Origin: Deltaproteobacteria bacterium
GTDB taxonomy: Bacteria > Desulfobacterota > Syntrophia > Syntrophales > UBA2210
NCBI GenBank assembly: GCA_016933965.1
Contig: JAFGTS010000001.1
Coordinates: forward strand, 1 to 59,155
Length of the DNA stretch: 59,155 nt
Reading direction: 5' to 3'
A model generated the notes under the pieces. The model saw only the letters and a list, made by a program, of their open reading frames with translations. It did no database searches and was not told the DNA's origin. Both the position numbers and the translations under genes were made by a program. Below are positions 23,991 through 33,158 of the stretch, one piece after another. The stretch's first letter is position 1; each line of letters opens with the position of its first letter.

Positions 23991-24626
23991 ATGACTGTGT
24001 TCCTGAAACAGATGCAGGTGGGTTTTCTCGCTGTCTGTGCCTATATCGTGGGGGATCGTGATACCGGTGAAGGACTGGTCATCGACCCCGCCGCCTCGAC
24101 GGAAGACATCGCCGCGGAAGCGGAGCGGAACGGCATCACCCTTAAATACATCGTCAATACCCATGGTCATGTCGACCATATCTCGGGAAATGCGGACATG
24201 CAGAAGCTGACAGGTGCCCGGATCGTTATCCATGAGGCCGATGCCCCCCTGTTGACCCAGACGCCGTCCATGATGCTGCGGATGTTCAGAGCGAAGGCGT
24301 CACCGCCGGCGGACATTATCGTCCGCGACGGCGATGTGATCAGCGTCGGCGGGGTGAACCTGAACGTCATCCATACACCGGGGCACACCCCGGGAGGGAT
24401 GTCGCTTTACCTGCCGGGCTATGTGTTCACCGGGGACACTCTCTTTGTGGAAAGCGTGGGCCGGACGGATCTTCCCGGTGCCTCGTGGAATGTAATGTAC
24501 AATTCGATCATGAAAAAACTCATGACGCTTCCCGATGAGACCATTGTTCTGCCCGGTCACAATTATGGAAGAACCCCCACGTCGACCATCGGGAATGAGC
24601 GGCGCAACAATCCTTTCTTGCGATAG
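23991..24626 (+). CDS. Metallo-beta-lactamase-fold hydrolase (glyoxalase II-like)
   Basis: A 211-residue MBL-fold protein. The binuclear metal site is [11 protein letters not shown] (His58, His60, Asp62, His63), with further ligands in [13 protein letters not shown] and [15 protein letters not shown], and the C-terminal [19 protein letters not shown]. This C-terminal block and the length match GloB-like thiolesterases that use thiol adducts; persulfide dioxygenase or another thiolesterase is possible. The ATG at 23991 has AGAGGG 9 bases upstream. purC follows 14 bases later. Confidence 0.85.
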   Translation: MTVFLKQMQVGFLAVCAYIVGDRDTGEGLVIDPAASTEDIAAEAERNGITLKYIVNTHGHVDHISGNADMQKLTGARIVIHEADAPLLTQTPSMMLRMFRAKASPPADIIVRDGDVISVGGVNLNVIHTPGHTPGGMSLYLPGYVFTGDTLFVESVGRTDLPGASWNVMYNSIMKKLMTLPDETIVLPGHNYGRTPTSTIGNERRNNPFLR

Positions 24627-24640
24627 GCGGTGAGCCGGTT

Positions 24641-25525
24641 ATGGAAAAACAAGGACTCTTTGAAACCAATCTGGAAACCCTGTTCCTGAAGAGCAGGGGC
24701 AAGGTCCGGGATATCTACGAGGTGGGCGGATACTATCTGATAGTGGCAACGGACAGGATATCCGCCTTTGATGTGATCATGCCGAATCCCATCCCTGACA
24801 AAGGGAAGGTCCTCACCCGGATGTCGGAGTTCTGGTTCCGCAGAACGGAGGGCATCATCGCGAATCATCTTATAACGACCGATGTGAGGGATTTCCCGGA
24901 GGAATGCGTGCCCTACCGTGAAATTCTCGAGGGCCGCAGTATGCTTGTGAAAAAGGCACGGCCGCTGCCGGTGGAGTGTGTCGTCAGGGGATATCTGGGC
25001 GGTTCCGCCTGGAAGGATTACTGTGAAGGAAGGCCCGTTTCGGGTATCGTTCTTCCCGCGGGGTTGAAAGAATCGTCAAAACTGGCCGAGCCGGTCTTTA
25101 CCCCCTCCACCAAAGCGGAACAGGGACAGCATGACCTCCCGATATCACAGGAGGAGGTGGGTCGCCTGATAGGCAAAGACCTGGCCGACCGTGTTGAAAG
25201 AACATCTCTTGAAGTGTTCGTGCAGGCTTCGGAAGCAGCGGACACGGCAGGTATCATTATCGCTGATACCAAAATGGAATTCGGCATCATCGGCGATGAC
25301 CTGGTGCTGATCGATGAACTGCTCACGCCCGATTCATCGCGGTTCTGGCCCAAGGATGAGTATGAAGAGGGAAGGTCCCAGAACAGTTTCGATAAACAGT
25401 TTCTCCGGGATTATCTCCTGTCGATCAAGTGGAACAAGACCCCGCCGGCGCCGCAACTTCCCGATGACATTATAGAAAAGACCGCTGAGAAATATCGGGA
25501 AGCCCTGGAAAGACTTACCACCTGA
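24641..25525 (+). CDS. purC: SAICAR synthase (phosphoribosylaminoimidazole-succinocarboxamide synthase)
   Basis: A 294-residue purine biosynthesis enzyme that joins CAIR and aspartate with ATP. Family motifs are [20 protein letters not shown] at the N-terminus, [39 protein letters not shown], and [20 protein letters not shown] followed by [12 protein letters not shown]. The length matches the longer bacterial/eukaryotic-like form rather than the ~240-residue E. coli form. It lies 14 bases after the MBL gene. purF is 8 kb further on, but no purine operon is clustered here. Confidence 0.95.
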   Translation: MEKQGLFETNLETLFLKSRGKVRDIYEVGGYYLIVATDRISAFDVIMPNPIPDKGKVLTRMSEFWFRRTEGIIANHLITTDVRDFPEECVPYREILEGRSMLVKKARPLPVECVVRGYLGGSAWKDYCEGRPVSGIVLPAGLKESSKLAEPVFTPSTKAEQGQHDLPISQEEVGRLIGKDLADRVERTSLEVFVQASEAADTAGIIIADTKMEFGIIGDDLVLIDELLTPDSSRFWPKDEYEEGRSQNSFDKQFLRDYLLSIKWNKTPPAPQLPDDIIEKTAEKYREALERLTT

Positions 25526-25616
25526 TTCCAACGCCTTGACAGATCGCTGAACCGTTACTAACTTAATTTTGTTTATCTGCGTCCGTCGTCCACTGCAAAA
25601 ATGAGCGTTGTCGCCA

Positions 25617-26675
25617 ATGAAAAACGATTACTATAAAATACTCGGTGTTCGCAAAGATGCATCCAAAGATGAGATAAAAAAGGCTTACAGGAAGCTTGCC
25701 TTTCAGTATCATCCCGATCGAAACCCCGGAAACCATGAAGCGGAGGAACTGTTCAAAGAGGCCGCTGAAGCCTATGAGGTCCTCAGTGACGATGAAAAGA
25801 GGGATATTTACAACCGCTTCGGTCACGAAGGTCTCCGGGGGACCGGATATCGGGGCTTTACGGGATTTGAGGACATCTTCTCGAGCTTCGGCGACATATT
25901 TGAAGACATTTTCGGATTCGGGACGCGCAGGACCCGGGGCCGCACCGCTCCGCGCCAGGGAGCCGACCTCCGGTATGACCTGAAGATATCCTTCACTGAG
26001 GCCGCCTTCGGTGTTGAACAGGATATCGAACTGGAGCGATATGAGGGCTGTATCGAATGCGGCGGTTCCGGTGCCGAACAGGGAACGGAACCAGTCGTGT
26101 GCCCCACCTGCCGGGGAATGGGACAGGTAACGAAATCAAGTGGGTTCTTCAGCATCAGTCAGACCTGCCCGCATTGCCGAGGCACCGGGCGTATCATCGA
26201 GCATCCCTGCAGGAACTGCGGAGGCCTGGGAAGATCGGCGGTAAAAAAGACGCTCCATATCAAAATACCTCCCGGTGTGGACAGCGGGTCGAGACTTCGG
26301 CTCAGGGGGGAAGGGGAGGAAGGTAATTTCGGCGGTCCCCGGGGAGACCTCTACGTTTTTATATATGTTCAACCTCACCCCAATTTCGAGCGGGACGGCG
26401 ACGATATCATCTACAGGCTGCAGATCCCCATGGCCGTTGCCGCACTGGGTGGAACCGTGGAAGTACCCACCCTGAACGGTAATGAAAAAATAAAGATACA
26501 GAAGGGAACGCAGCACGGAAGACTCTTCCGGATCAAGGGACAGGGTATCCCCCATTTGCGGGGGTTCGGACGGGGCGATCAGGTCGTTCAGGCATTTATA
26601 CAGGTTCCCACCGATCTGGGGCGAAAAGAAGAAAAGCTGCTGAAGGAATTTGCCAAGCTTCGCGGCGAATTATAG
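25617..26675 (+). CDS. dnaJ: DnaJ-type co-chaperone
   Basis: A 352-residue type I J-protein that stimulates DnaK ATPase and binds unfolded clients. The J domain is about 1-70 with HPD at 32-34. A Gly/Phe-rich region follows ([18 protein letters not shown]). The zinc-binding region has four CxxCxGxG repeats: [24 protein letters not shown] and CRNCGGLG. The C-terminal substrate-binding domains run from about 215. The start at 25617 ([11 protein letters not shown]) gives the standard N-terminus; an in-frame ATG three codons earlier is also possible. dnaK and grpE are not adjacent, so this may be an additional DnaJ paralogue. Confidence 0.9.
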   Translation: MKNDYYKILGVRKDASKDEIKKAYRKLAFQYHPDRNPGNHEAEELFKEAAEAYEVLSDDEKRDIYNRFGHEGLRGTGYRGFTGFEDIFSSFGDIFEDIFGFGTRRTRGRTAPRQGADLRYDLKISFTEAAFGVEQDIELERYEGCIECGGSGAEQGTEPVVCPTCRGMGQVTKSSGFFSISQTCPHCRGTGRIIEHPCRNCGGLGRSAVKKTLHIKIPPGVDSGSRLRLRGEGEEGNFGGPRGDLYVFIYVQPHPNFERDGDDIIYRLQIPMAVAALGGTVEVPTLNGNEKIKIQKGTQHGRLFRIKGQGIPHLRGFGRGDQVVQAFIQVPTDLGRKEEKLLKEFAKLRGEL

Positions 26676-26735
26676 AAACCGGAAGCGTTCTGGCGTGCCC
26701 CGAAGGGTCCGGCGCTCCGAAAAACCGTCCCGTGG

Positions 26736-27251
26736 TTATGTATCCTTTTCCATTTCCCATTCACTGAGAATGATTTCCGTCGCCATCCGGGCCGCCTCCC
26801 CCACCAGACGTGAACAGTGCCCTATCATTCCCGCCCTCAGCGCCGCCTCGAGCTCGGCCGGGTCGTAGAGGTTGAATGTCCGTCCCATGAGTGACCGCTG
26901 AACATCATAGCATCGGCATGTTCCATAGCGTTCGACGAACCTGTCGTGGAGCTTCTTGACGAGGAGATAGGAACGCATGGGCTTCATCATGTCGGCAATA
27001 TCTTTTTTTTCTCTTCCGAAAAGAAGGCCGATGACCATGGCACCTCCCGTGAGAGCGCCGCAGCTTCCGTCGCCCGTCAATCCGAGACCGTCGGCAAGTC
27101 CGCTGGCACTCCGGAACACATCATCATTCTCGATGTCCAGGGCGTCGAAAATGCCGGCGATACAGGTCTGTGCGCACCCGGTACAGCGCTTTTCATAGTT
27201 CATGGCTGATTCAAAGGCTTTTTCCGCACGGTCTTTCGCTTTCTCCGTCAT
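26736..27251 (-). CDS. C_GCAxxG_C_C family protein (redox-active cysteine protein)
   Basis: A 171-residue protein with the family fingerprint: CTGCAQTCIAGIFDALDIE near the N-terminus (C..GCA..C), SASGLADGLGLTGDGSCGAL, and a later CRCYDVQR. Conserved cysteines suggest iron-sulfur or redox function, but the role of the family is not established. It is common in anaerobes, often near oxidoreductases. It is convergent with dnaJ and alone in its orientation here. The start follows a GAGG-containing stretch (GAGGAGGCAGCC). Confidence 0.82.
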   Translation of the reverse strand: MTEKAKDRAEKAFESAMNYEKRCTGCAQTCIAGIFDALDIENDDVFRSASGLADGLGLTGDGSCGALTGGAMVIGLLFGREKKDIADMMKPMRSYLLVKKLHDRFVERYGTCRCYDVQRSLMGRTFNLYDPAELEAALRAGMIGHCSRLVGEAARMATEIILSEWEMEKDT

Positions 27252-27393
27252 AGGGGCTGCCTCCTCTTTTTATGCAGGTGACCCGGCTCGATAACGGCTT
27301 CATTGCCCGGGTTCTCATGAACGCATCGTTCTTGTACCACATTTCACGGCCGCTTCAAAAGGGATTCGGTAACATTCCCCGCCACATTATGTG

Positions 27394-27422
27394 TTGACAG
27401 GAATCGATTTGAATCGGATAAT
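27394..27422 (+). promoter_or_regulatory. Sigma-70 promoter for the UspA-dodecin genes
   Basis: TTGACA at 27394-27399, a 17-base spacer and GATAAT at 27417-27422. It gives a leader of about 120 bases before the UspA gene. The rest of the 294-base gap back to 27252 shows nothing else recognisable. Confidence 0.65.
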
Positions 27423-27545
27423 GAACATACTTCTCATTCACACCGATCTTCTCCAGAGAACGAAAAGTTTCACCGCCTTCAGCCTGCTTTGCCGCACCCT
27501 TATCCATATTCAGAGTGAAACAAGCCACCAGGACGGTAATAAGTC

Positions 27546-28439
27546 ATGTATCACTTCAACCATCTCATGGTGGGCCTTACCCTCAGTGCCAGGGATAAGG
27601 CGAAGATCCGGTATGCATCCCTTGTCAGCAGCCTCGTGTCGTCCCGGATGATCACCTTTGTTCATGTGGGGAGCACGATCGACAACCCGGCATCATGGTA
27701 TTTCGATCACATGAAGGAGGCCGTCGGCAGTTTTTATCGAGGCCCCTCCGATGTAATGCTTGATTACCATTTGATCGAGGATGGCCCGCGGGTTGAAAAG
27801 GAAATGCTGGAACTGTTCAGCGAAAAAAAGGTGGACCTGATCATTGTGGGAAGAATACGGGGGACCTTTACCGGAAAGGAAACGTTGCCCGTGCGATTGA
27901 CCCGGAAAGCCCAGTGCTCCGTGCTCTTCGTTCCCGAGGAGGCACGACCGTCCCGTACGCGTGCCCGGGACATGAACATACTGGTGCCGATCGATTTTTC
28001 AGAGAATTCGGCCGACGCCATGAAGATGGCGATGGAATTCGCCGCCGCCCATTCAATTTCGCAAGTATTCTGTGTACATGTGTTCCATGTCCCTCTCGGC
28101 TATTACAAGCGTGGGAAGAGTTACGAGGAATTCAGCCGGATCATGCACCGCAACGCCAGGGAAAAGTGCGTCGAATTTCTCGGCCGGTTCGATCAGCATA
28201 CCGTCGCGGTGACCTCGTTGTTCAAAGAAGATACGAAGGCCTACCGGGCGATAGAATCGGTCGTCAGTGAATACACCATAGACCTCATCGTCATCGGCTC
28301 GAGAGGGAGAAGGGGAGCCGCCAGGGTTCTCATGGAAAGCGTGACGGAGCAACTCATCAGGGAGACGACGGTACCCCTGCTTGCCGTCAAGGAAAAGGGC
28401 AAGGGGATGGGTCTTGTGGAAGCCCTGCGGCGTTTGTAG
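27546..28439 (+). CDS. Tandem universal stress protein (two UspA domains)
   Basis: A 297-residue protein with two UspA folds. Domain 1 (about 1-135) is divergent. Domain 2 (about 143-285) begins MNILVPIDFSENSADAMKMA and has the nucleotide-binding segment IDLIVIGSRGRRGAARVLMES, followed by VTEQLIRETTVPLLAVKEK. The G-2x-G-9x-G-S/T pattern is nearly complete in domain 2, so ATP binding is plausible there and doubtful in domain 1. The ATG has AGGACGG upstream. A dodecin gene follows about 120 bases later in the same direction. Confidence 0.87.
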   Translation: MYHFNHLMVGLTLSARDKAKIRYASLVSSLVSSRMITFVHVGSTIDNPASWYFDHMKEAVGSFYRGPSDVMLDYHLIEDGPRVEKEMLELFSEKKVDLIIVGRIRGTFTGKETLPVRLTRKAQCSVLFVPEEARPSRTRARDMNILVPIDFSENSADAMKMAMEFAAAHSISQVFCVHVFHVPLGYYKRGKSYEEFSRIMHRNAREKCVEFLGRFDQHTVAVTSLFKEDTKAYRAIESVVSEYTIDLIVIGSRGRRGAARVLMESVTEQLIRETTVPLLAVKEKGKGMGLVEALRRL

Positions 28440-28563
28440 ACGCTGCAACGGGGGAAGAAAGGAGGTGAACGATCCGGCGGGAACAGGGGCCACCCGGTTC
28501 CCGGAATATAAACAGGCGGCCCGTCATGTGCCGTCAAACCTGTTCTTCAACAAGGAGGGAATC

Positions 28564-28773
28564 ATGCCTGGAAGCACCTATAAAGTGATCGAGCTGGTGG
28601 GAACCAGCGATACGTCATGGGAAGACGCGGCAAAAAAAGCCGTTGAAGTAGCCTCAGAATCTGTTCACGATCTCAGGATCGCGGAAATCACCAAACTTGA
28701 TTTGACAATTGAAAACGGAAAGATCCAGAGCTACCGGGCGAGGATAAGCGTCTCTTTCAAATTTGAAAAGTGA
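28564..28773 (+). CDS. Dodecin (flavin-binding small protein)
   Basis: A 69-residue dodecin, a dodecameric flavin-binding or storage protein. The fold is visible: YKVIELVGTSDTSWEDAAKK, then VHDLRIAEITKLDLTIENGK and YRARISVSFKFEK. The Trp in TSWEDA is the residue that stacks on flavin in bacterial dodecins. The frame is open far upstream, but the ATG at 28564 is fixed by AAGGAGG nine bases before it and by family length. It is probably co-transcribed with the UspA gene. Confidence 0.92.
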   Translation: MPGSTYKVIELVGTSDTSWEDAAKKAVEVASESVHDLRIAEITKLDLTIENGKIQSYRARISVSFKFEK

Positions 28774-28879
28774 CGACTTAGTAAAAAGTCCATATGCGGC
28801 GCCCAGCTTCATCCGTTTCCTTTTAGACAAAGGGACGGGTGTGCCTTATTGCTCATCGTTCCACCGGCTGAACGAACGC

Positions 28880-28909
28880 TTGATTTCTTGATGCCTCTGC
28901 GCATATAGA
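28880..28909 (+). promoter_or_regulatory. Possible promoter of the phosphoesterase gene
   Basis: TTGATT at 28880-28885 and TATAGA at 28904-28909 with an 18-base spacer. The gene starts 31 bases further on. Confidence 0.45.
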
Positions 28910-28940
28910 GAATTCAAAAAGAACGTACACGAGGCTGCTC

Positions 28941-29582
28941 ATGCGCATCTATGCCGTCGCGGATATTCACGGGCGAGCCGAAAGGCTTCGAACGATAGGG
29001 GAGACGCTGAACACTGTCAATGCGGATGTGCTCGTTGTCGCCGGGGACATTACCAATTACACAGAAGCGGACCGTGTTTTCAGTTACCTGAACGGGATGC
29101 CCGTTCCCGTCCTTGCGGTTCGGGGAAACACGGACCTCAGGCGTACGGAGAAACTGTTTTCCAAATATTCCAATCTTACCTCACTTCACTTGCGCGAGGT
29201 GGCGGTGGACGGCGTGCCCATCGTCGGCATCGGAGGAACCGTACCCGTTCCGTTCAGCACCCGACTATGTCTCCGTGAGCAGGGCGTTATCGACGAGATC
29301 ACTTCCCGTCTTTCCCGCGATTCCGTGCTGGTGGTCCACCCGCCGCCGCGGGGCATCCTCGATGAGGTTCTGGGAGTGTTCCATGCCGGGTGCCGGCGCA
29401 TCAGGGACGTGGTCCTGACCTGCAGGCCCCGGCTTCTCATCTGCGGCCATATCCATGAGCGGGCGGGGATCGCGGAACTCGGTGAGACGCTGGTGGTCAA
29501 CTGCAATGTGGGCAGGGGGGGCGCGGGTGCCGTTATCGATATAACGCCGGGCGCCCGGCCAAAGGCGGATCTGCTCGGTTGA
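28941..29582 (+). CDS. Calcineurin-like metallophosphoesterase (YfcE/MJ0936-like)
   Basis: A 213-residue phosphoesterase. Metal-binding blocks are present in order: VADIHGRAERL (D.H), VVAGDITNY (GD), VRGNTDLRR (GNxD, usually GNHD), VVHPPPRGI where the block is usually GH, and LICGHIHERAG (GHTH-like). The arrangement is typical of small stand-alone phosphodiesterases. GNTD in place of GNHD is a known variant in this subgroup. Cytoplasmic, substrate unknown. It stands alone between the dodecin gene and the carB promoter. Confidence 0.85.
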   Translation: MRIYAVADIHGRAERLRTIGETLNTVNADVLVVAGDITNYTEADRVFSYLNGMPVPVLAVRGNTDLRRTEKLFSKYSNLTSLHLREVAVDGVPIVGIGGTVPVPFSTRLCLREQGVIDEITSRLSRDSVLVVHPPPRGILDEVLGVFHAGCRRIRDVVLTCRPRLLICGHIHERAGIAELGETLVVNCNVGRGGAGAVIDITPGARPKADLLG

Positions 29583-29707
29583 TCCCGGTGTGAAGGAGGT
29601 GGGGCGGTAAAAAAAGTAATTCCAATAATATAACGTATTAACAAGTAGATAAGGGCAGTTGATGACACTGTTGCGACCGGTTCCTCCTTTCCTCATAACA
29701 TTACATC
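29583..29707. other. Intergenic stretch before the carB promoter
   Basis: Part of a 359-base gap. It contains AAGGAGGTGGGG just after the phosphoesterase stop, with no start codon following, and an AT-rich tract. I see no gene or structured RNA. Confidence 0.5.
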
Positions 29708-29736
29708 TTGACACAAAAAAGTGACTTCCCTATACT
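29708..29736 (+). promoter_or_regulatory. Near-consensus sigma-70 promoter for carB-purF
   Basis: TTGACA at 29708-29713, a 17-base spacer and TATACT at 29731-29736. This is the best promoter match in the window. It predicts an untranslated leader of about 200 bases. Confidence 0.75.
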
Positions 29737-29742
29737 CCCCTC

Positions 29743-29941
29743 GCTCAGAAAAGACGGTTCTCTTGAAACCCCTTTGAGTGGCTGTTCCGTCGTCAAGACG
29801 TATATTCCATCCTATTCCTTGTCCCGGGATGTACGCTCCTTACTGACTGAGTTTTTCTTTGTTGCCTGTTTTTTCGCACAGATTTTGCGTAAGGTAGTTT
29901 TCGTCCGTCAAAAGAGTCTCTGATGAAGAAGGTAGAGAGAT
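29743..29941 (+). promoter_or_regulatory. Long 5' leader of carB
   Basis: About 200 bases between the predicted start point and the carB ATG. Only short hairpins are visible (for example CGTC/GACG around 29794), and an open frame across it is not protein-like. No PyrR-binding loop, terminator or known riboswitch was recognised. The length alone suggests some post-initiation control. Confidence 0.35.
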
Positions 29942-32900
29942 ATGCCAGCACGTAATGACATAAAAAAGGTAATGATTATCGGTTCCGGTCCCATCGTTAT
30001 CGGCCAGGCATGCGAGTTTGACTATTCCGGCACACAGGCATGCAAGGCATTGAGAAAACTGGGTTATGAGATTGTCCTTGTGAACTCCAATCCCGCAACC
30101 ATCATGACCGATCCTGGTACTGCCGATGTGACATATATTGAGCCCCTGAATGTTGGATCTTTGAAGAAGATCGTTGAAAAAGAGCGTCCCGACGCGATCC
30201 TTCCCAACCTGGGAGGGCAGTCCGGTCTCAACCTGACCCTGGAGTTGTCCCGGGCGGGCGTTCTCGAGGAATTCGGCGTAAAGATCATCGGGGTCAACGC
30301 GGACGCCATAGAACGGGGGGAAGACAGAATCGCCTTCAAGGAAACGATGACCAACCTCGGTATCGACATACCGAGAAGCAAACCGGCCTACACCGTGGAG
30401 GAGGCCGAGGGGATCGCCGAAGAACTGGGATATCCCGTGGTGATCCGGCCCGCTTATACGCTTGGGGGGACGGGAGGCGGCATTGTTTACAATAAGGAAG
30501 AACTGGAAGTCATCGCCAGCCGCGGCATATCGGCAAGCATGATCGGTCAGATCCTGGTGGAGGAATCGGTGCTCGGGTGGGAAGAATTGGAACTTGAGGT
30601 CGTCCGCGATGTCAGGAATCAGATCATAACCGTCTGTTTTATCGAAAATGTTGATCCCATGGGGGTCCATACCGGTGATTCCTTCTGCACGGCGCCCATG
30701 CTCACCATCGCCCCTGAACTTCAGGAAAAACTGCAGGAGTACTCCTACAGGATCGTGCAGGCCATTCAGGTCGTCGGCGGAACGAATATTCAGTTCGCTC
30801 ACGACCCGGAAACGGGGCGTATCGTGGTCATAGAGATCAACCCACGGACTTCACGCTCTTCCGCGCTGGCATCTAAGGCCACCGGATTTCCCATAGCCCT
30901 GGTTTCATCCATGCTCGCCGCCGGCATGACGCTCGACGAGATCCCTTACTGGAGGGAAGGAACGCTGGATAAGTATACGCCCTCGGGGGAGTATGTCGTC
31001 GTGAAATTCGCCCGGTGGGCCTTTGAAAAGTTCCCCGGCGCCGTCGATGTTCTCGGAACGCAGATGCGTGCCGTCGGGGAGGTGATGAGTATCGGTAAAA
31101 CATACAAGGAAGCCTTCCAGAAAGCGATCAGGTCCCTTGAGATCAATCGATACGGACTGGGTTTTGCGAAGGATTTCAACAAGCGGGGGCTTGACGAACT
31201 GATGGGCATGCTCTCGAGGCCCACGAGCGAACGACAGTTCATCATGTATGAAGCGCTCCGGAAAGGAGCAAGCGTCGATGAACTGTATAAAAAGACCCGG
31301 ATCAAACCCTGGTTCATCGAGCAGATGAAGGAACTGGTGGAACTGGAGGAAGAGATCATCGCGTTCAGGGGGAAGATGCTTCCCGACGAACTCCTCACGA
31401 GGGCGAAACGGGACGGTTTCGCGGACAAATATCTCGCGGGGTTGCTGGGTATTTCAGAACGGGAAATACGGGAACAGAGAAAGTCACTTGGTGTGGTTCA
31501 GGGGTGGCACGCCGTCCCCGTGAGCGGAGTCGAGAACGCGGCCTATTATTACTCCACCTACAATGCCCCCGATGCGGTTTCTGTTTCGGACCGGAAAAAG
31601 ATCATCGTCCTCGGCGGCGGGCCGAACCGTATCGGACAGGGGATCGAATTCGACTACTGCTGTGTTCATGCAGCGTTCGCGCTGAAAGATGAAGGCTACG
31701 AGGCCATCATGATAAACTGCAATCCCGAGACGGTTTCAACGGACTATGATACATCGGACCGGCTCTACTTCGAACCGCTCACCCTGGAAGACGTTCTGAG
31801 CATTTACGAGAAGGAGAAACCCGAGGGAGTGATCGTCCAGTTCGGCGGGCAGACGCCGCTCAACATCGCCGGGGAACTGGCCGAATCGGGAGTGCGCATT
31901 ATCGGAACGTCCCCGGAAGCCATCGACCTGGCCGAGGACCGTGATCGTTTCAGAAAGGTGATGGAGAAACTGGGCATACCGGAACCCAAGTCCGGCATGG
32001 CGAGTAATATCGATGAAGCCTTGGAGATCGCGAACCTGATCGGCTACCCGCTGATCGTGAGGCCATCCTATGTGCTGGGCGGGCGGGGAATGGAGGTCGT
32101 CTACGATGAAGAGATGCTCAGGCGCTACCTTGCGGCGGCTGTCGATGCAACCCCGGAACGGCCGATCCTCATCGACCAGTTCCTTGAGAACGCCATTGAA
32201 TGCGAGGCCGACGCGATTGCCGACGGAAGCGATGCCTTCATCCCGGCAATTATGGAACATATCGAGTTCGCCGGTGTTCATTCCGGCGATTCCGCCTGCG
32301 TGATCCCCCCCACGAGCCTTTCCAAGCATCATATCAGCACCATCTACGAATACAACCGTAAGATCGCCCGGGAACTTGACGTGGTGGGCCTGATGAACAT
32401 TCAGTACGCCATTTTCAATGATACGGTCTATATACTGGAAGCCAATCCACGGGCCTCCCGGACGGTACCCCTTGTTTCCAAGGTCTGTGCCATATCCATG
32501 GCCCGCATCGCGACCCAGCTGATGCTGGGTAAAAAGATACGCGACCTGGATCTTCACACGGGGAAGATCCCCCATTACGGCGTGAAGGAAGCGGTGTTTC
32601 CCTTTAACATGTTTCCCGAAGTGGACCCGCTGCTGGGGCCGGAGATGCGCTCCACCGGAGAGGTCCTCGGTATGGCGGAGTCTTTCGGCCCCGCTTTTTA
32701 CAAGGCGGAGGAAGCGGCCCAGCAAACCCTGCCGCAGATGGGGACCGTGCTGATCACCGTGAATGACATGGACAAACGTGCTATTACCGACGTCGCGCGG
32801 GAGTTTTCGCGGCTGGGATTCAAGATCCTGACCACGGCGGGGACCCATGAATTTCTGACGGGACAGGGGGTTTCATCGGAACCGATCCTGAAGATGCACG

Positions 32901-33154
32901 AGGGACGGCCCAATATAGTCGACGGTATAAAGAACAAGGAGATCAATCTCATCATCAACACGCCGAGCGGTCGGATGAGCCAGTATGACGATTCATATAT
33001 CAGGAAGGCGGCGATCAAGTACAAGGTTCCTTACATTACGACAGCGGCGGCGGCAACAGCCGTCGTGAAGGGGATCGGTGCCGTTTCCGGCCGTGCCGTA
33101 TCCGTGAAGTCGCTCCAGGAATATCACAGGGACATTACCTATCAAGAAGGATGA
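29942..33154 (+). CDS. carB: Carbamoyl-phosphate synthase large subunit
   Basis: A 1070-residue enzyme (E. coli 1073) that makes carbamoyl phosphate for arginine and pyrimidine synthesis. Two homologous ATP-grasp halves are clear: IGSGPIVIGQACEFDYSGTQ near residue 12 and LGGGPNRIGQGIEFDYCCVH near 558. Each has a carboxy/carbamoyl phosphate ATP site with RPAYTLGGTGGG and RPSYVLGGRGMEVVYDEE. The C-terminal ~130 residues are the allosteric MGS-like domain (TVLITVNDMDKRAITDVARE). It follows a strong promoter. The small subunit carA is not in the window; purF follows after 4 bases. Confidence 0.97.
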   Translation: MPARNDIKKVMIIGSGPIVIGQACEFDYSGTQACKALRKLGYEIVLVNSNPATIMTDPGTADVTYIEPLNVGSLKKIVEKERPDAILPNLGGQSGLNLTLELSRAGVLEEFGVKIIGVNADAIERGEDRIAFKETMTNLGIDIPRSKPAYTVEEAEGIAEELGYPVVIRPAYTLGGTGGGIVYNKEELEVIASRGISASMIGQILVEESVLGWEELELEVVRDVRNQIITVCFIENVDPMGVHTGDSFCTAPMLTIAPELQEKLQEYSYRIVQAIQVVGGTNIQFAHDPETGRIVVIEINPRTSRSSALASKATGFPIALVSSMLAAGMTLDEIPYWREGTLDKYTPSGEYVVVKFARWAFEKFPGAVDVLGTQMRAVGEVMSIGKTYKEAFQKAIRSLEINRYGLGFAKDFNKRGLDELMGMLSRPTSERQFIMYEALRKGASVDELYKKTRIKPWFIEQMKELVELEEEIIAFRGKMLPDELLTRAKRDGFADKYLAGLLGISEREIREQRKSLGVVQGWHAVPVSGVENAAYYYSTYNAPDAVSVSDRKKIIVLGGGPNRIGQGIEFDYCCVHAAFALKDEGYEAIMINCNPETVSTDYDTSDRLYFEPLTLEDVLSIYEKEKPEGVIVQFGGQTPLNIAGELAESGVRIIGTSPEAIDLAEDRDRFRKVMEKLGIPEPKSGMASNIDEALEIANLIGYPLIVRPSYVLGGRGMEVVYDEEMLRRYLAAAVDATPERPILIDQFLENAIECEADAIADGSDAFIPAIMEHIEFAGVHSGDSACVIPPTSLSKHHISTIYEYNRKIARELDVVGLMNIQYAIFNDTVYILEANPRASRTVPLVSKVCAISMARIATQLMLGKKIRDLDLHTGKIPHYGVKEAVFPFNMFPEVDPLLGPEMRSTGEVLGMAESFGPAFYKAEEAAQQTLPQMGTVLITVNDMDKRAITDVAREFSRLGFKILTTAGTHEFLTGQGVSSEPILKMHEGRPNIVDGIKNKEINLIINTPSGRMSQYDDSYIRKAAIKYKVPYITTAAAATAVVKGIGAVSGRAVSVKSLQEYHRDITYQEG

Positions 33155-33158
33155 CATC

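Noticed and set aside
24627-24640. Purine riboswitch upstream of purC
   Set aside because: Only 14 bases separate purC from the preceding gene; no aptamer can fit.
29708-29923. 71-codon ORF in the carB leader
   Set aside because: Begins inside the predicted promoter, no ribosome site, and the sequence is not protein-like. No stacked regulatory codons are present.
31736-32848. 370-codon minus-strand frame inside carB
   Set aside because: A shadow of the highly conserved carB coding sequence; no family resemblance.
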